A stretch of 59,471 nt of DNA from Bacillus badius NBRC 15713 (GTDB taxonomy: Bacteria; Bacillota; Bacilli; Bacillales; Domibacillaceae), in the NCBI RefSeq assembly GCF_001591605.1, contig NZ_BCVF01000026.1, positions 1 to 59,471 on the forward strand. Direction: 5' to 3'. Position numbers and translations under genes: made by a program. The number at the start of each line of letters is the position of its first letter. Position 1 is the first letter of the stretch. This document shows positions 1-5,776 of this stretch, piece after piece. The notes beneath the pieces are model-generated. The model saw only the letters and a program-made list of their open reading frames with translations. It searched no databases and was not told where the DNA came from.

Positions 1-37
1 GATCAATTTTTCTTTTGTCGTTAACAGCGACTTTGCT
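1..37 (-). other. Start of rRNA operon leader (5' external transcribed region, cut by window edge)
   Basis: On the minus strand the sequence after promoter P2 contains a GTCGCTG...AACGAC element and ends in AAAAGAAAAATTGATC at the edge of the window. From memory, Bacillus pre-16S leaders continue TTGATC with TTTGAAAACT. The rRNA itself is outside the window, so this is inferred from the leader, the tandem promoters and the known synteny (rRNA operons follow pdaB in B. subtilis). Confidence 0.65.
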
Positions 38-67
38 ATCATAACACCTTTGCGATTTGAAAGTCAA
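38..67 (-). promoter_or_regulatory. rRNA operon promoter P2 (SigA)
   Basis: Minus strand TTGACT (62-67), 18-bp spacer, TATGAT (38-43). It is the proximal member of a tandem pair about 80 bp apart, the usual design of Bacillus rrn promoters. It points out of the left end of the window. Confidence 0.7.
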
Positions 68-118
68 CAGTTAATTTCATTTTTCAATCAGCCGCTTTGT
101 TTTCAGCGACAATAAATA

Positions 119-147
119 ATTTAACATGAATCAATTATTTATGTCAA
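119..147 (-). promoter_or_regulatory. rRNA operon promoter P1 (SigA)
   Basis: Minus strand TTGACA (142-147), 17-bp spacer, TTAAAT (119-124). Together with P2 it forms a tandem pair in AT-rich DNA. Both promoters are followed by a GTCGCTG motif, a partial repeat typical of rrn leaders. Confidence 0.6.
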
Positions 148-197
148 CAATTTATTTTATTTATATTTTCTTTAATTAAAATCGCCGACAATCCAAC

Positions 198-245
198 AAA
201 AAAAAGACAGTCCCTTTGCCTTGTAAGATCGGCCCTAACTGTCTT
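198..245 (-). terminator. Probable terminator of the small gene at 370-624
   Basis: Minus strand arms AAGACAGT (238-245) and ACTGTCTT (204-211) are followed directly by a run of T (198-205). The loop is long, about 26 nt, so efficiency is uncertain. It separates the 84-codon gene from the rrn promoters. Confidence 0.5.
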
Positions 246-369
246 CCAGAACACCTCGATCGCGATTGGTTCCCTATTCTTTCTTTGGCCTCAATTCGTT
301 TTCTTTCCGTAAACGGATAGGCCTGTGAGAACGAAAACTCTTTTGCTTTAAATTCTTGAAACTGCTTGC

Positions 370-624
370 TCACGCGTCAGAGGAAGAAGCTGATGATTGC
401 GTGTTTTCAGCTGACAATCTATATGCCAGGTACTTCATGCATTCTTTTTCATCCGCTACTCTTTTAAATAGTTTAAATAGCTTCGTATATTTTTTTCTCA
501 TAGAACTTTTTACAGACTCATCTATTCGCGAATCTCCCAGGTCAAATAAAATTTCGTCCATTTCCCGTTTAATCAAATAATAAATTTCCTTTTTTTCTTC
601 TTCGTTAATTAATAATGCCAACAT
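370..624 (-). CDS. Small conserved-looking protein, function unknown
   Basis: An 84-residue, charged, probably alpha-helical cytosolic protein with no signal peptide or membrane segment. It begins MLALLINEEEKKEI and carries a central KREMDEILFDL segment and a C-terminal Ser-rich tail. I recall similar unnamed Bacillaceae proteins but cannot assign a domain. The start at 624 is chosen because GGTGAT lies just upstream and is complementary to the 16S 3' end; an in-frame ATG at 636 (88 residues) lacks a good site. It is divergent from pdaB and followed by a terminator before the rRNA promoters. The clean initiation site and terminator support a real gene; the role is unknown. Confidence 0.6.
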   Translation of the reverse strand: MLALLINEEEKKEIYYLIKREMDEILFDLGDSRIDESVKSSMRKKYTKLFKLFKRVADEKECMKYLAYRLSAENTQSSASSSDA

Positions 625-751
625 CTCATCACCCATTTTTCTTTTTAGTCATTGTCATACTACTATGCTATTCGGCAAATCTATTTGTTTGTCATATTAT
701 TTGTGTACATGCTCATAAAGTTGAATAAGATGATTTTAGCGGAGGGAGAGC

Positions 752-1498
752 ATGACGTTCTTTTATAGTTTGCACATAAAAAAAACCAAACAGTTCTTGT
801 TGCTCGTTTCACTTTCTTTTTTCACAGCTCTTTTATTGTTTACCCAAAATCTTTTAAGTATTCCCGTTTTTTTAGAGAAAGAATCTCCTAAAGCCATTTA
901 TAAGGGAGAAAATGGGATTGCTCTCACTTTCGATATCGGGTGGGGGGATGAAAAAGCGGAAAAAATTTTACAAACGCTCATCCGCCACAAAGTCAAAGCT
1001 ACTTTTTTCTTGTCCGGTTCGTGGGCAGAGCGCCATCCTGATCTTGTAAAAAAAATGGAGAAGCACCATTTTGAAATCGGCCTGCTTGGCTACAATTATG
1101 TCGATTACACATCAATGGAAAAAGAAGAGGTTAAAAAGGATTTGCTGAAAGCACAGGAAGTATTTAAAAAATTACAAATTGAAAAAATCAAGTTAATGCG
1201 GGCACCGACCGGCCACTTTAATAAGCAAGTGCTGAAAATAGCGGATGAAATGAATTTAACGTATGTCCATTGGAGCGTAGATACGAACGATTGGAGAAAT
1301 CCGGGCACTTCCCTTATTTTATCTAAAGTGAAGGAAGCAAAAAACGGAGATATCCTCTTTATGCATGCTTCGGACTCAGCCAAGCAAACCAATGCAGCTC
1401 TTCCTCAAATTGTTGAAACGACAAGATCAGCCGGCAAGCTGGTTACAGTTTCTGAGCTCATTGCCAATGGTGAAGTGGAAACAAAGCTGATTCCTTAG
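752..1498 (+). CDS. pdaB: Sporulation polysaccharide deacetylase-family protein PdaB
   Basis: 248 residues: one N-terminal membrane anchor (about residues 15-35), then a NodB/polysaccharide deacetylase fold. The first motif reads TFDIGWG rather than the canonical TFDDG, and the usual H-x3-H metal motif is absent, as in B. subtilis PdaB (YbaN). RAPTGHFN, HWSVDTNDW and HASDSAKQT match the rest of the family. PdaB is needed to maintain spores late in sporulation, and its enzymatic activity is doubtful given the lost metal ligands. A strong site (GGAGG) precedes the ATG. A SigG -10-like CATATTA lies at 693-699, but I see no convincing -35. The gene is convergent with kbaA and shares a terminator with it. 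Confidence 0.93.
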   Translation: MTFFYSLHIKKTKQFLLLVSLSFFTALLLFTQNLLSIPVFLEKESPKAIYKGENGIALTFDIGWGDEKAEKILQTLIRHKVKATFFLSGSWAERHPDLVKKMEKHHFEIGLLGYNYVDYTSMEKEEVKKDLLKAQEVFKKLQIEKIKLMRAPTGHFNKQVLKIADEMNLTYVHWSVDTNDWRNPGTSLILSKVKEAKNGDILFMHASDSAKQTNAALPQIVETTRSAGKLVTVSELIANGEVETKLIP

Positions 1499-1512
1499 CT
1501 GAAAGCAACCAC

Positions 1513-1544
1513 AAAAAAGCGGAGCCGTTAAGCTCCGCTTTTTT
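1513..1544. terminator. Bidirectional terminator shared by pdaB and kbaA
   Basis: GCGGAGC (1519-1525) and GCTCCGC (1532-1538) flank a 6-nt loop, with A6 on one side and T6 on the other, so it works on both strands. The kbaA stop codon lies in the loop and its last codons form one arm. Confidence 0.9.
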
Positions 1545-2139
1545 GTGATGAACGTTGATTATATTTCGGCAAAGCCAGCAATTGAAAGGCATTGCATGGC
1601 ACTAAGGTAAACAACATAATGTACAGCCATTTCGTATTATTTGCTTGAAGAACCGGCAGCCACTCAAGCACTGTAATGACAATCATAAAAAACAAAGCCG
1701 AGATAAACACGCGTTTATTTGATTGCTTCGCTTTGAAAAAAGCAACGCCCAAGCTGATCAAAAGAAGAAGCAGCGCTACCCCCAGGTAAGGAACGATCGA
1801 TTCCCCTTTATCGGCAAACGCTTGAAAGCGAAAATAAACAAGATCGAATAACACAAACGCAATGATCACTAATTGCACACTGTTCCAAAACGACCGAAAC
1901 AGGCCCGCTCCGAATTGATGCACAGTCAAGTAAGCAAAAAAGCCCATTTGGCTGATGACACTAAAGGTAAATCCTACAAATACATGCCATGTTAAAATCG
2001 AAAAAATATCTTTCCAGCCGCCTGAACTGATTAACGGCGATAATTCATCCCAGCGGATAAAAAAGCCAAGAATGCTGGCTGCTATCCCGCCGATCAATAG
2101 TGTATGTACAAAAAACCTGATCCAATTCCGGATTGTCAC
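1528..2139 (-). CDS. kbaA: KinB-signalling pathway activation membrane protein KbaA
   Basis: About 203 residues with six hydrophobic segments. It matches KbaA of B. subtilis, including a near-identical VISQMGFFAYLTVH stretch and the FVLFDLVYFRFQAFA segment. KbaA is an integral membrane protein needed for activity of the sensor kinase KinB, which feeds the Spo0 phosphorelay. I place the start at GTG 2139 (MTIRNWIRFF) because GGGGG lies 8 nt upstream and the homologue begins there; the longer frame starts at a TTG at 2154. The 3' end is embedded in the terminator shared with pdaB. The location beside gerD and pdaB is the conserved one. Confidence 0.9.
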   Translation of the reverse strand: MTIRNWIRFFVHTLLIGGIAASILGFFIRWDELSPLISSGGWKDIFSILTWHVFVGFTFSVISQMGFFAYLTVHQFGAGLFRSFWNSVQLVIIAFVLFDLVYFRFQAFADKGESIVPYLGVALLLLLISLGVAFFKAKQSNKRVFISALFFMIVITVLEWLPVLQANNTKWLYIMLFTLVPCNAFQLLALPKYNQRSSQKSGA

Positions 2140-2220
2140 CTTGTTATCCCCCAACTATATATTATGCTCTTTTGATTGTAACAATGAAGATAAAAAAAAT
2201 CCAGGCACTCCGCTGCAGCT

Positions 2221-2249
2221 GTATAATTTCTTTTTGACTGCTCATATTA
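2221..2249 (+). promoter_or_regulatory. SigG (forespore) promoter of gerD
   Basis: GTATA (2221-2225) matches the -35 GHATR. After a 17-bp spacer, CATATTA (2243-2249) matches the -10 CATNHTA. gerD is SigG-dependent in B. subtilis, so motif and gene agree. Confidence 0.75.
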
Positions 2250-2282
2250 ACAATAAGAAAAGGCTAGAAAGGAGCTTCTTTT

Positions 2283-2882
2283 ATGTGGAAACCTATCTTG
2301 CCGCTCCTCCTTCTTGTTTTTTCCTTAGCAGCTTGCGGAGGGGGCGCGGTTGATGCCGGAAACTCCCAAATGGATTATGAAGCGACCAAGAAAATGGTTG
2401 TTGACATATTAAAAACAGATGACGGCAAAAAAGCCGTTCAAGAAATGATGAAGGATGAGAAAGTAAAGCAGCAGCTCGTCATGGATCAAAAAATGGTTAC
2501 CCAAACGATTGAAAGTACGCTTGTTTCTGAAAAAGGAGAGAAATTCTGGAAGGATGCTTTTAAAGATCCGGCCTTCGCCAGCGCCGTGGCCAAAGGAATG
2601 AGGAAGGAGCATGAAGAGTTATTAAAATCCCTCATGAAAGACCCTCAATATCAAGCCATGATGCTTAGCATTATGGAGGACCCTGAATACCAAAAAACGG
2701 TCACAAAACTGCTGAAGAGCAAAGAATATCGCGAGCACTTGCAAAAAGTCATGAACGAGACATTCGACAGTCCTTTATATAAAGCAAAAATACAGGACAT
2801 TTTGCTGAAAGCCGCAGCAGAAGAAACAGCAGGCGGTGACAAAGAAAAGAAGCAAGGAAATAAACAGGGCAGTGGTGCTTAA
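2283..2882 (+). CDS. gerD: Spore germination lipoprotein GerD
   Basis: 199 residues with a lipoprotein signal and a lipobox L-A-A-C, giving lipid-modified Cys18. The mature part is Met- and Lys-rich, helical and repetitive (KDEKVKQQL, KDPQYQAMM, EDPEYQKTV units), followed by a polar Gly/Lys tail. This matches GerD, a trimeric inner-membrane lipoprotein that clusters nutrient germinant receptors into the germinosome and speeds germination. A SigG-type promoter lies 34 bp upstream and a good ribosome site precedes the ATG. The gene is transcribed against its neighbours salA and kbaA, as in B. subtilis. Confidence 0.93.
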   Translation: MWKPILPLLLLVFSLAACGGGAVDAGNSQMDYEATKKMVVDILKTDDGKKAVQEMMKDEKVKQQLVMDQKMVTQTIESTLVSEKGEKFWKDAFKDPAFASAVAKGMRKEHEELLKSLMKDPQYQAMMLSIMEDPEYQKTVTKLLKSKEYREHLQKVMNETFDSPLYKAKIQDILLKAAAEETAGGDKEKKQGNKQGSGA

Positions 2883-2892
2883 ACTAAGAAAG

Positions 2893-2926
2893 CAGCCGGG
2901 AGCACCTCTCACCGGCTGTTCTTTTT
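2893..2926 (+). terminator. gerD terminator
   Basis: CAGCCGG (2893-2899) and CCGGCTG (2912-2918) are followed by TTCTTTTT. The tail touches the salA stop codon, so the two convergent genes are packed tightly. Confidence 0.8.
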
Positions 2927-3977
2927 AACCTAATTTATTAATAACATTTTCAGCAATTTCCTGATAGATCTTGCCAAGTTTGTGATCTTCCGCGTAGACG
3001 GAAGGAGCAAACTCTTCTTCATTCCAATCAGGCTGCTCAAGTGGAAGCCGTCCCAATACTTCTGTATGCAGCTCTTCCGCCAGCTTATCTCCGCCGCCGC
3101 GTCCGAAAACATATTCTTTTTCTCCGGTCTTTTTGCTTTCGAAATAAGCCATGTTTTCAATTACGCCGATCACTTCATGATCCGTGCGCAGCGCCATCGC
3201 TCCAGCACGAGCAGCAACAAAGGCGGCTGTCGGATGCGGTGTGGAAACGATAATCTCTTTTGAATGAGGAATCATGGAATGCACATCAAGCGCTACATCG
3301 CCTGTTCCTGGCGGCAAATCAAGCAGCAGGTAGTCCAGCTCTCCCCATTCTACTTCCTCAAAGAAGTTATTCAGCATTTTCCCAAGCATCGGTCCGCGCC
3401 AAATCACAGGTGCATTATCTTCCACGAAGAAGCCCATGGAAATCACTTTAACGCCAAAGCGGTCAACGGGAACAATCTTATCTCCGCGCACGACCGGACG
3501 CTGTGTAATTCCCATCATATCAGGCACGCTGAATCCGTAAATATCCGCGTCGACCAGTCCTACTTTTTTTCCTAAGCGGGCGAGAGCAACCGCCAGATTG
3601 ACGGAAACTGTTGATTTTCCGACGCCGCCTTTTCCGCTCGCGATGGCGATAAACGTTGTGTTGCTTTCCGGTGAAAGCAAGCTATGATCTTGGCTTCCCG
3701 CCGATCCGCGATAGTTGGCAAGCACTTCTTCCGGAAGCTCGGTAAAGCGAATGCCGACCGTTTGGGCACCTGCCGCTTTCAATGCCTCTACGATTTGCAT
3801 TTGGAATTGCAGCTGTTCAGCTGTCCCTGTCTTGGCAATGGCTACTTTCACACTAACGTGCTGCTTCTCTTCTTTTACATTAATATCCACGATCCCATTT
3901 GTCTCTGCCAAGGTTGTATGTAAAAAAGGGTCATTCATTTGACTTAAAATATCCCTTACTTGCTCTGGCGTTACCAC
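2925..3977 (-). CDS. salA: Mrp/NBP35-family P-loop ATPase SalA
   Basis: About 350 residues. An N-terminal FeS-assembly (MIP18-like) domain is followed by a ParA/MinD-type ATPase with deviant Walker A GKGGVGKST, ADIYGFSVPDMMG, and the Walker B-type LLLDLPPGTGD. In B. subtilis this protein is SalA, which represses scoC and so raises extracellular protease expression; the wider Mrp family acts in Fe-S cluster delivery. The start GTG at 3977 is preferred because GGTGG lies 5 nt upstream and the homologue starts there (MVTPEQVRDIL); an ATG at 3989 is also in frame but has no spacing for a ribosome site. It follows cwlD in the same direction, after a terminator. Confidence 0.9.
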   Translation of the reverse strand: MVTPEQVRDILSQMNDPFLHTTLAETNGIVDINVKEEKQHVSVKVAIAKTGTAEQLQFQMQIVEALKAAGAQTVGIRFTELPEEVLANYRGSAGSQDHSLLSPESNTTFIAIASGKGGVGKSTVSVNLAVALARLGKKVGLVDADIYGFSVPDMMGITQRPVVRGDKIVPVDRFGVKVISMGFFVEDNAPVIWRGPMLGKMLNNFFEEVEWGELDYLLLDLPPGTGDVALDVHSMIPHSKEIIVSTPHPTAAFVAARAGAMALRTDHEVIGVIENMAYFESKKTGEKEYVFGRGGGDKLAEELHTEVLGRLPLEQPDWNEEEFAPSVYAEDHKLGKIYQEIAENVINKLG

Positions 3978-4035
3978 ATTATCCACCATCCTTTATCTCT
4001 TTCATTTCTCTTACAGTATACCATAACCGCCCACC

Positions 4036-4063
4036 AAAAAAAGGGCAGGGCGCTCCTGCCCTT
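4036..4063 (-). terminator. cwlD terminator
   Basis: AAGGGCAGG (4041-4049) and CCTGCCCTT (4055-4063) flank a 5-nt loop, with a T tract on the minus strand. The arm overlaps the cwlD stop codon. Confidence 0.9.
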
Positions 4064-4766
4064 ATCCCTCTTTATCATCGAGATAATTCATGATTCCTTT
4101 ATAAATAGAGGCGGCCACTTTTTCCTGATATTCTTCCGTCATCAAGTCCTGCTTTTCCGCCGGATTGGAGAGAAAACCGACCTCTACAAGCGCTCCCGGC
4201 TTTTTGGCGTACTTCAGCAAGTACACATGGTTAATGGCTTTTGCTTCTCTTGTCGTATTTTCAAGATTTAAGACAAGCTCAGCTTGGAGAGCCTTGGCTA
4301 ATTTTTTATTCTCCTTCATATGAGGGGCATAAAACGTTTGTGCTCCTCTCCAGCGCGGAGAAGGAATCGCATTTAAATGAACGCTGACAAACAAATCCGC
4401 TTCTGACTCATTCACTAATTGCAGGCGTTTTTTCAAGTCTTCTGTTTTTCGCGAACGGTATGACCGAATATCCGAAGGGGCAAGATCGACATCCTTCTCC
4501 CTTGTCATAAGAACAATGGCCCCTTGCCCCTGCAAATAATCACGGACTTTCTCGGTGACGGCCAAAGCAATATCCTTTTCAAGCGCTTCCTTGTCTCCCG
4601 CTCCGCCGTCTGGTCCGCCATGCCCGGCATCTAAATAAATGATTTGCCCCGAAAGCGGCATATTCCAAGGCTTCCAGGACATATTATGATCTTTAAAAAA
4701 TTGAATGACACAAATAAGGATGGCACCGCTCACCAAAAAAGCAATCCACCTCTTCCATCCTCTCAT
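4062..4766 (-). CDS. cwlD: N-acetylmuramoyl-L-alanine amidase CwlD (cortex maturation)
   Basis: 234 residues: N-terminal signal/anchor (about residues 8-25), then a zinc-dependent amidase_3 domain with LDAGHGGPDGGA (zinc His), SVHLNA (second zinc His), and VEVGFLSN near the C-terminus (catalytic Glu). CwlD removes peptides from muramic acid so that PdaA can form muramic-delta-lactam in the spore cortex, a step needed for germination. A SigE-like promoter lies just upstream and a terminator overlaps the stop codon, so it is probably a single-gene unit made in the mother cell. Confidence 0.93.
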   Translation of the reverse strand: MRGWKRWIAFLVSGAILICVIQFFKDHNMSWKPWNMPLSGQIIYLDAGHGGPDGGAGDKEALEKDIALAVTEKVRDYLQGQGAIVLMTREKDVDLAPSDIRSYRSRKTEDLKKRLQLVNESEADLFVSVHLNAIPSPRWRGAQTFYAPHMKENKKLAKALQAELVLNLENTTREAKAINHVYLLKYAKKPGALVEVGFLSNPAEKQDLMTEEYQEKVAASIYKGIMNYLDDKEG

Positions 4767-4795
4767 CCAACTCCCCCTTTTCCTCTCCTGTTGAC

Positions 4796-4824
4796 ATCAT
4801 ATGGGACAAGTGGGGGAATTATGA
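4796..4824 (-). promoter_or_regulatory. Candidate SigE promoter of cwlD
   Basis: Minus strand TCATAATT (4817-4824), 13-bp gap, CATATGAT (4796-4803). These resemble the SigE elements (-35 around ATATT, -10 CATACAAT) with a permitted spacing. cwlD is SigE-controlled in B. subtilis. Confidence 0.45.
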
Positions 4825-4861
4825 GTACGTCCACAAAAAAGAGGATAGTCGGCTCCCTTGC

Positions 4862-5029
4862 TTATTCGCTGCCTCTTCCTTTGCGACCGAGATTTGAGTT
4901 GCGGTTTGCCCCTTTCATCGGATCTTCGCCGTCAGCAAACTCCACCGAATAATCTGCTTCCTCAATGTTCTTCTTCGGAGTTTTTGCATATTTTTCGACC
5001 GCATTTCTCTCTGCTTTGCGCTTTGCCAT
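4862..5029 (-). CDS. Small hydrophilic protein, 55 residues, function unknown
   Basis: Starts MAKRKAERNAVEKYAKTPKK and continues as an acidic middle followed by a Gly/Arg/Asn-rich basic end (GRKGRGSE). There is no membrane segment. The start is backed by a strong site, GAGGTGAT, immediately upstream. It resembles the many short charged proteins of Bacillaceae, including sporulation-associated ones, but I cannot place it in a family. It sits alone between the terminator after the Staygreen gene and the cwlD promoter. A weak bulged hairpin with a T6 tail follows the stop. Confidence 0.65.
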   Translation of the reverse strand: MAKRKAERNAVEKYAKTPKKNIEEADYSVEFADGEDPMKGANRNSNLGRKGRGSE

Positions 5030-5120
5030 CTCATCACCTCTCTTCTCTGCTGTTGAATTATTCTTAGCGTCTCCTGTTCCCGGCTTTCATATTCACGAAC
5101 GAACAGATCCGCTTTCATAC

Positions 5121-5151
5121 AAAAAAAGCCCTGATCCAGAAGATCAAAGCT
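5121..5151 (-). terminator. Terminator of the Staygreen-family gene
   Basis: Minus strand arms AGCTTTGATC and GATCAGGGCT (10 pairs with two G-U) around a 5-nt loop, then T7. It starts 8 nt after the stop codon. Confidence 0.88.
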
Positions 5152-5158
5152 TAGCTGA

Positions 5159-5629
5159 TCACGAGCCTTGAGAAATTTGAGCAAGGTATTGGCGCGGGGT
5201 TCCGTAATAAAAAATGCGGTTATAGGACGGATAAGCAGATTCATAATGGATAAAGATCGGGGCATTCAGCAAAGCCGGATAGCTGCTGTAAAATGACCAA
5301 TCGCCATATACGATGCCCTTTAGCGCCGTACTCATCTCCCGCTGGAAAATATTAAATCGGGCACCCGCTTCTTCCTTGCTGAATTCCCCTCCGTCTACAT
5401 AGGCTTTTCCCGCTAGACGGAGTCTGCCCTCGCGATCTTTTTTCCATTCTGCCAGTACTTCATCTCTCATTTTCCAATTGACGGCTTTATAGTTATATAC
5501 GTACCCAATGTCCAAAAATAATTGAGCGGTCACATCTGAATGGGTGAGCGTATATTTTCTCCCATCTACCGGCTGGTCAGACGCAGCAGGCGGGATCAGC
5601 TTCACAGATAGTTTTCGCGGATCAAACAT
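5159..5629 (-). CDS. Staygreen (SGR)-family protein
   Basis: 156 residues from the ATG at 5629, chosen because GGAG lies 9 nt upstream; the ATG at 5635 is only 3 nt away. Hallmarks of the Staygreen domain are visible: an N-terminal MFDPRKLSVKLIPP, then RKYTLTHSD, RDEVLAEWKK, FNIFQREMSTALKGIVYGD and YPSYNRIFYYGTPR. Plant SGR proteins extract magnesium from chlorophyll a; some bacterial homologues have Mg-dechelatase activity in vitro. A Bacillus has no chlorophyll, so the natural substrate here is unknown. The gene has its own terminator and stands alone between a flavoprotein gene and a small gene. Soluble, no signal peptide. Confidence 0.82.
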   Translation of the reverse strand: MFDPRKLSVKLIPPAASDQPVDGRKYTLTHSDVTAQLFLDIGYVYNYKAVNWKMRDEVLAEWKKDREGRLRLAGKAYVDGGEFSKEEAGARFNIFQREMSTALKGIVYGDWSFYSSYPALLNAPIFIHYESAYPSYNRIFYYGTPRQYLAQISQGS

Positions 5630-5720
5630 CGGCATCGGCTCCTTCGCTGTTAATCGATACAGGAAACAACCTTTTCATCCACTCTCTTTTGGTCTTTATA
5701 TCCCTAGCATATCTTCCGTC

Positions 5721-5764
5721 GTTCTATAATAGAACCGCCCATTTAGCAAACAGGCGGTCTTTTT
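5721..5764 (-). terminator. Hairpin plus palindrome downstream of the flavoprotein gene
   Basis: ACCGCC (5734-5739) pairs with GGCGGT (5753-5758). A separate 15-bp palindrome, GTTCTATAATAGAAC, lies at 5721-5735 and overlaps it. On the minus strand the hairpin is followed by a T-poor tail, so it is a weak terminator. The palindrome could also be an operator for the Staygreen gene. Confidence 0.5.
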
Positions 5765-5776
5765 GGGATGATCTCT

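Noticed and set aside
176-373. Minus-strand ORF of 65 codons upstream of the rRNA promoters
   Set aside because: No ribosome site, overlaps a likely terminator and part of the next gene, odd composition.
637-751. SigG promoter for pdaB
   Set aside because: CATATTA at 693-699 is a good -10, but no -35 matching GHATR lies at 17-18 bp.
4915-5265. Minus-strand ORF of 116 codons
   Set aside because: Overlaps the Staygreen end, its terminator and the better supported 55-residue gene in another frame; no homology recognised.
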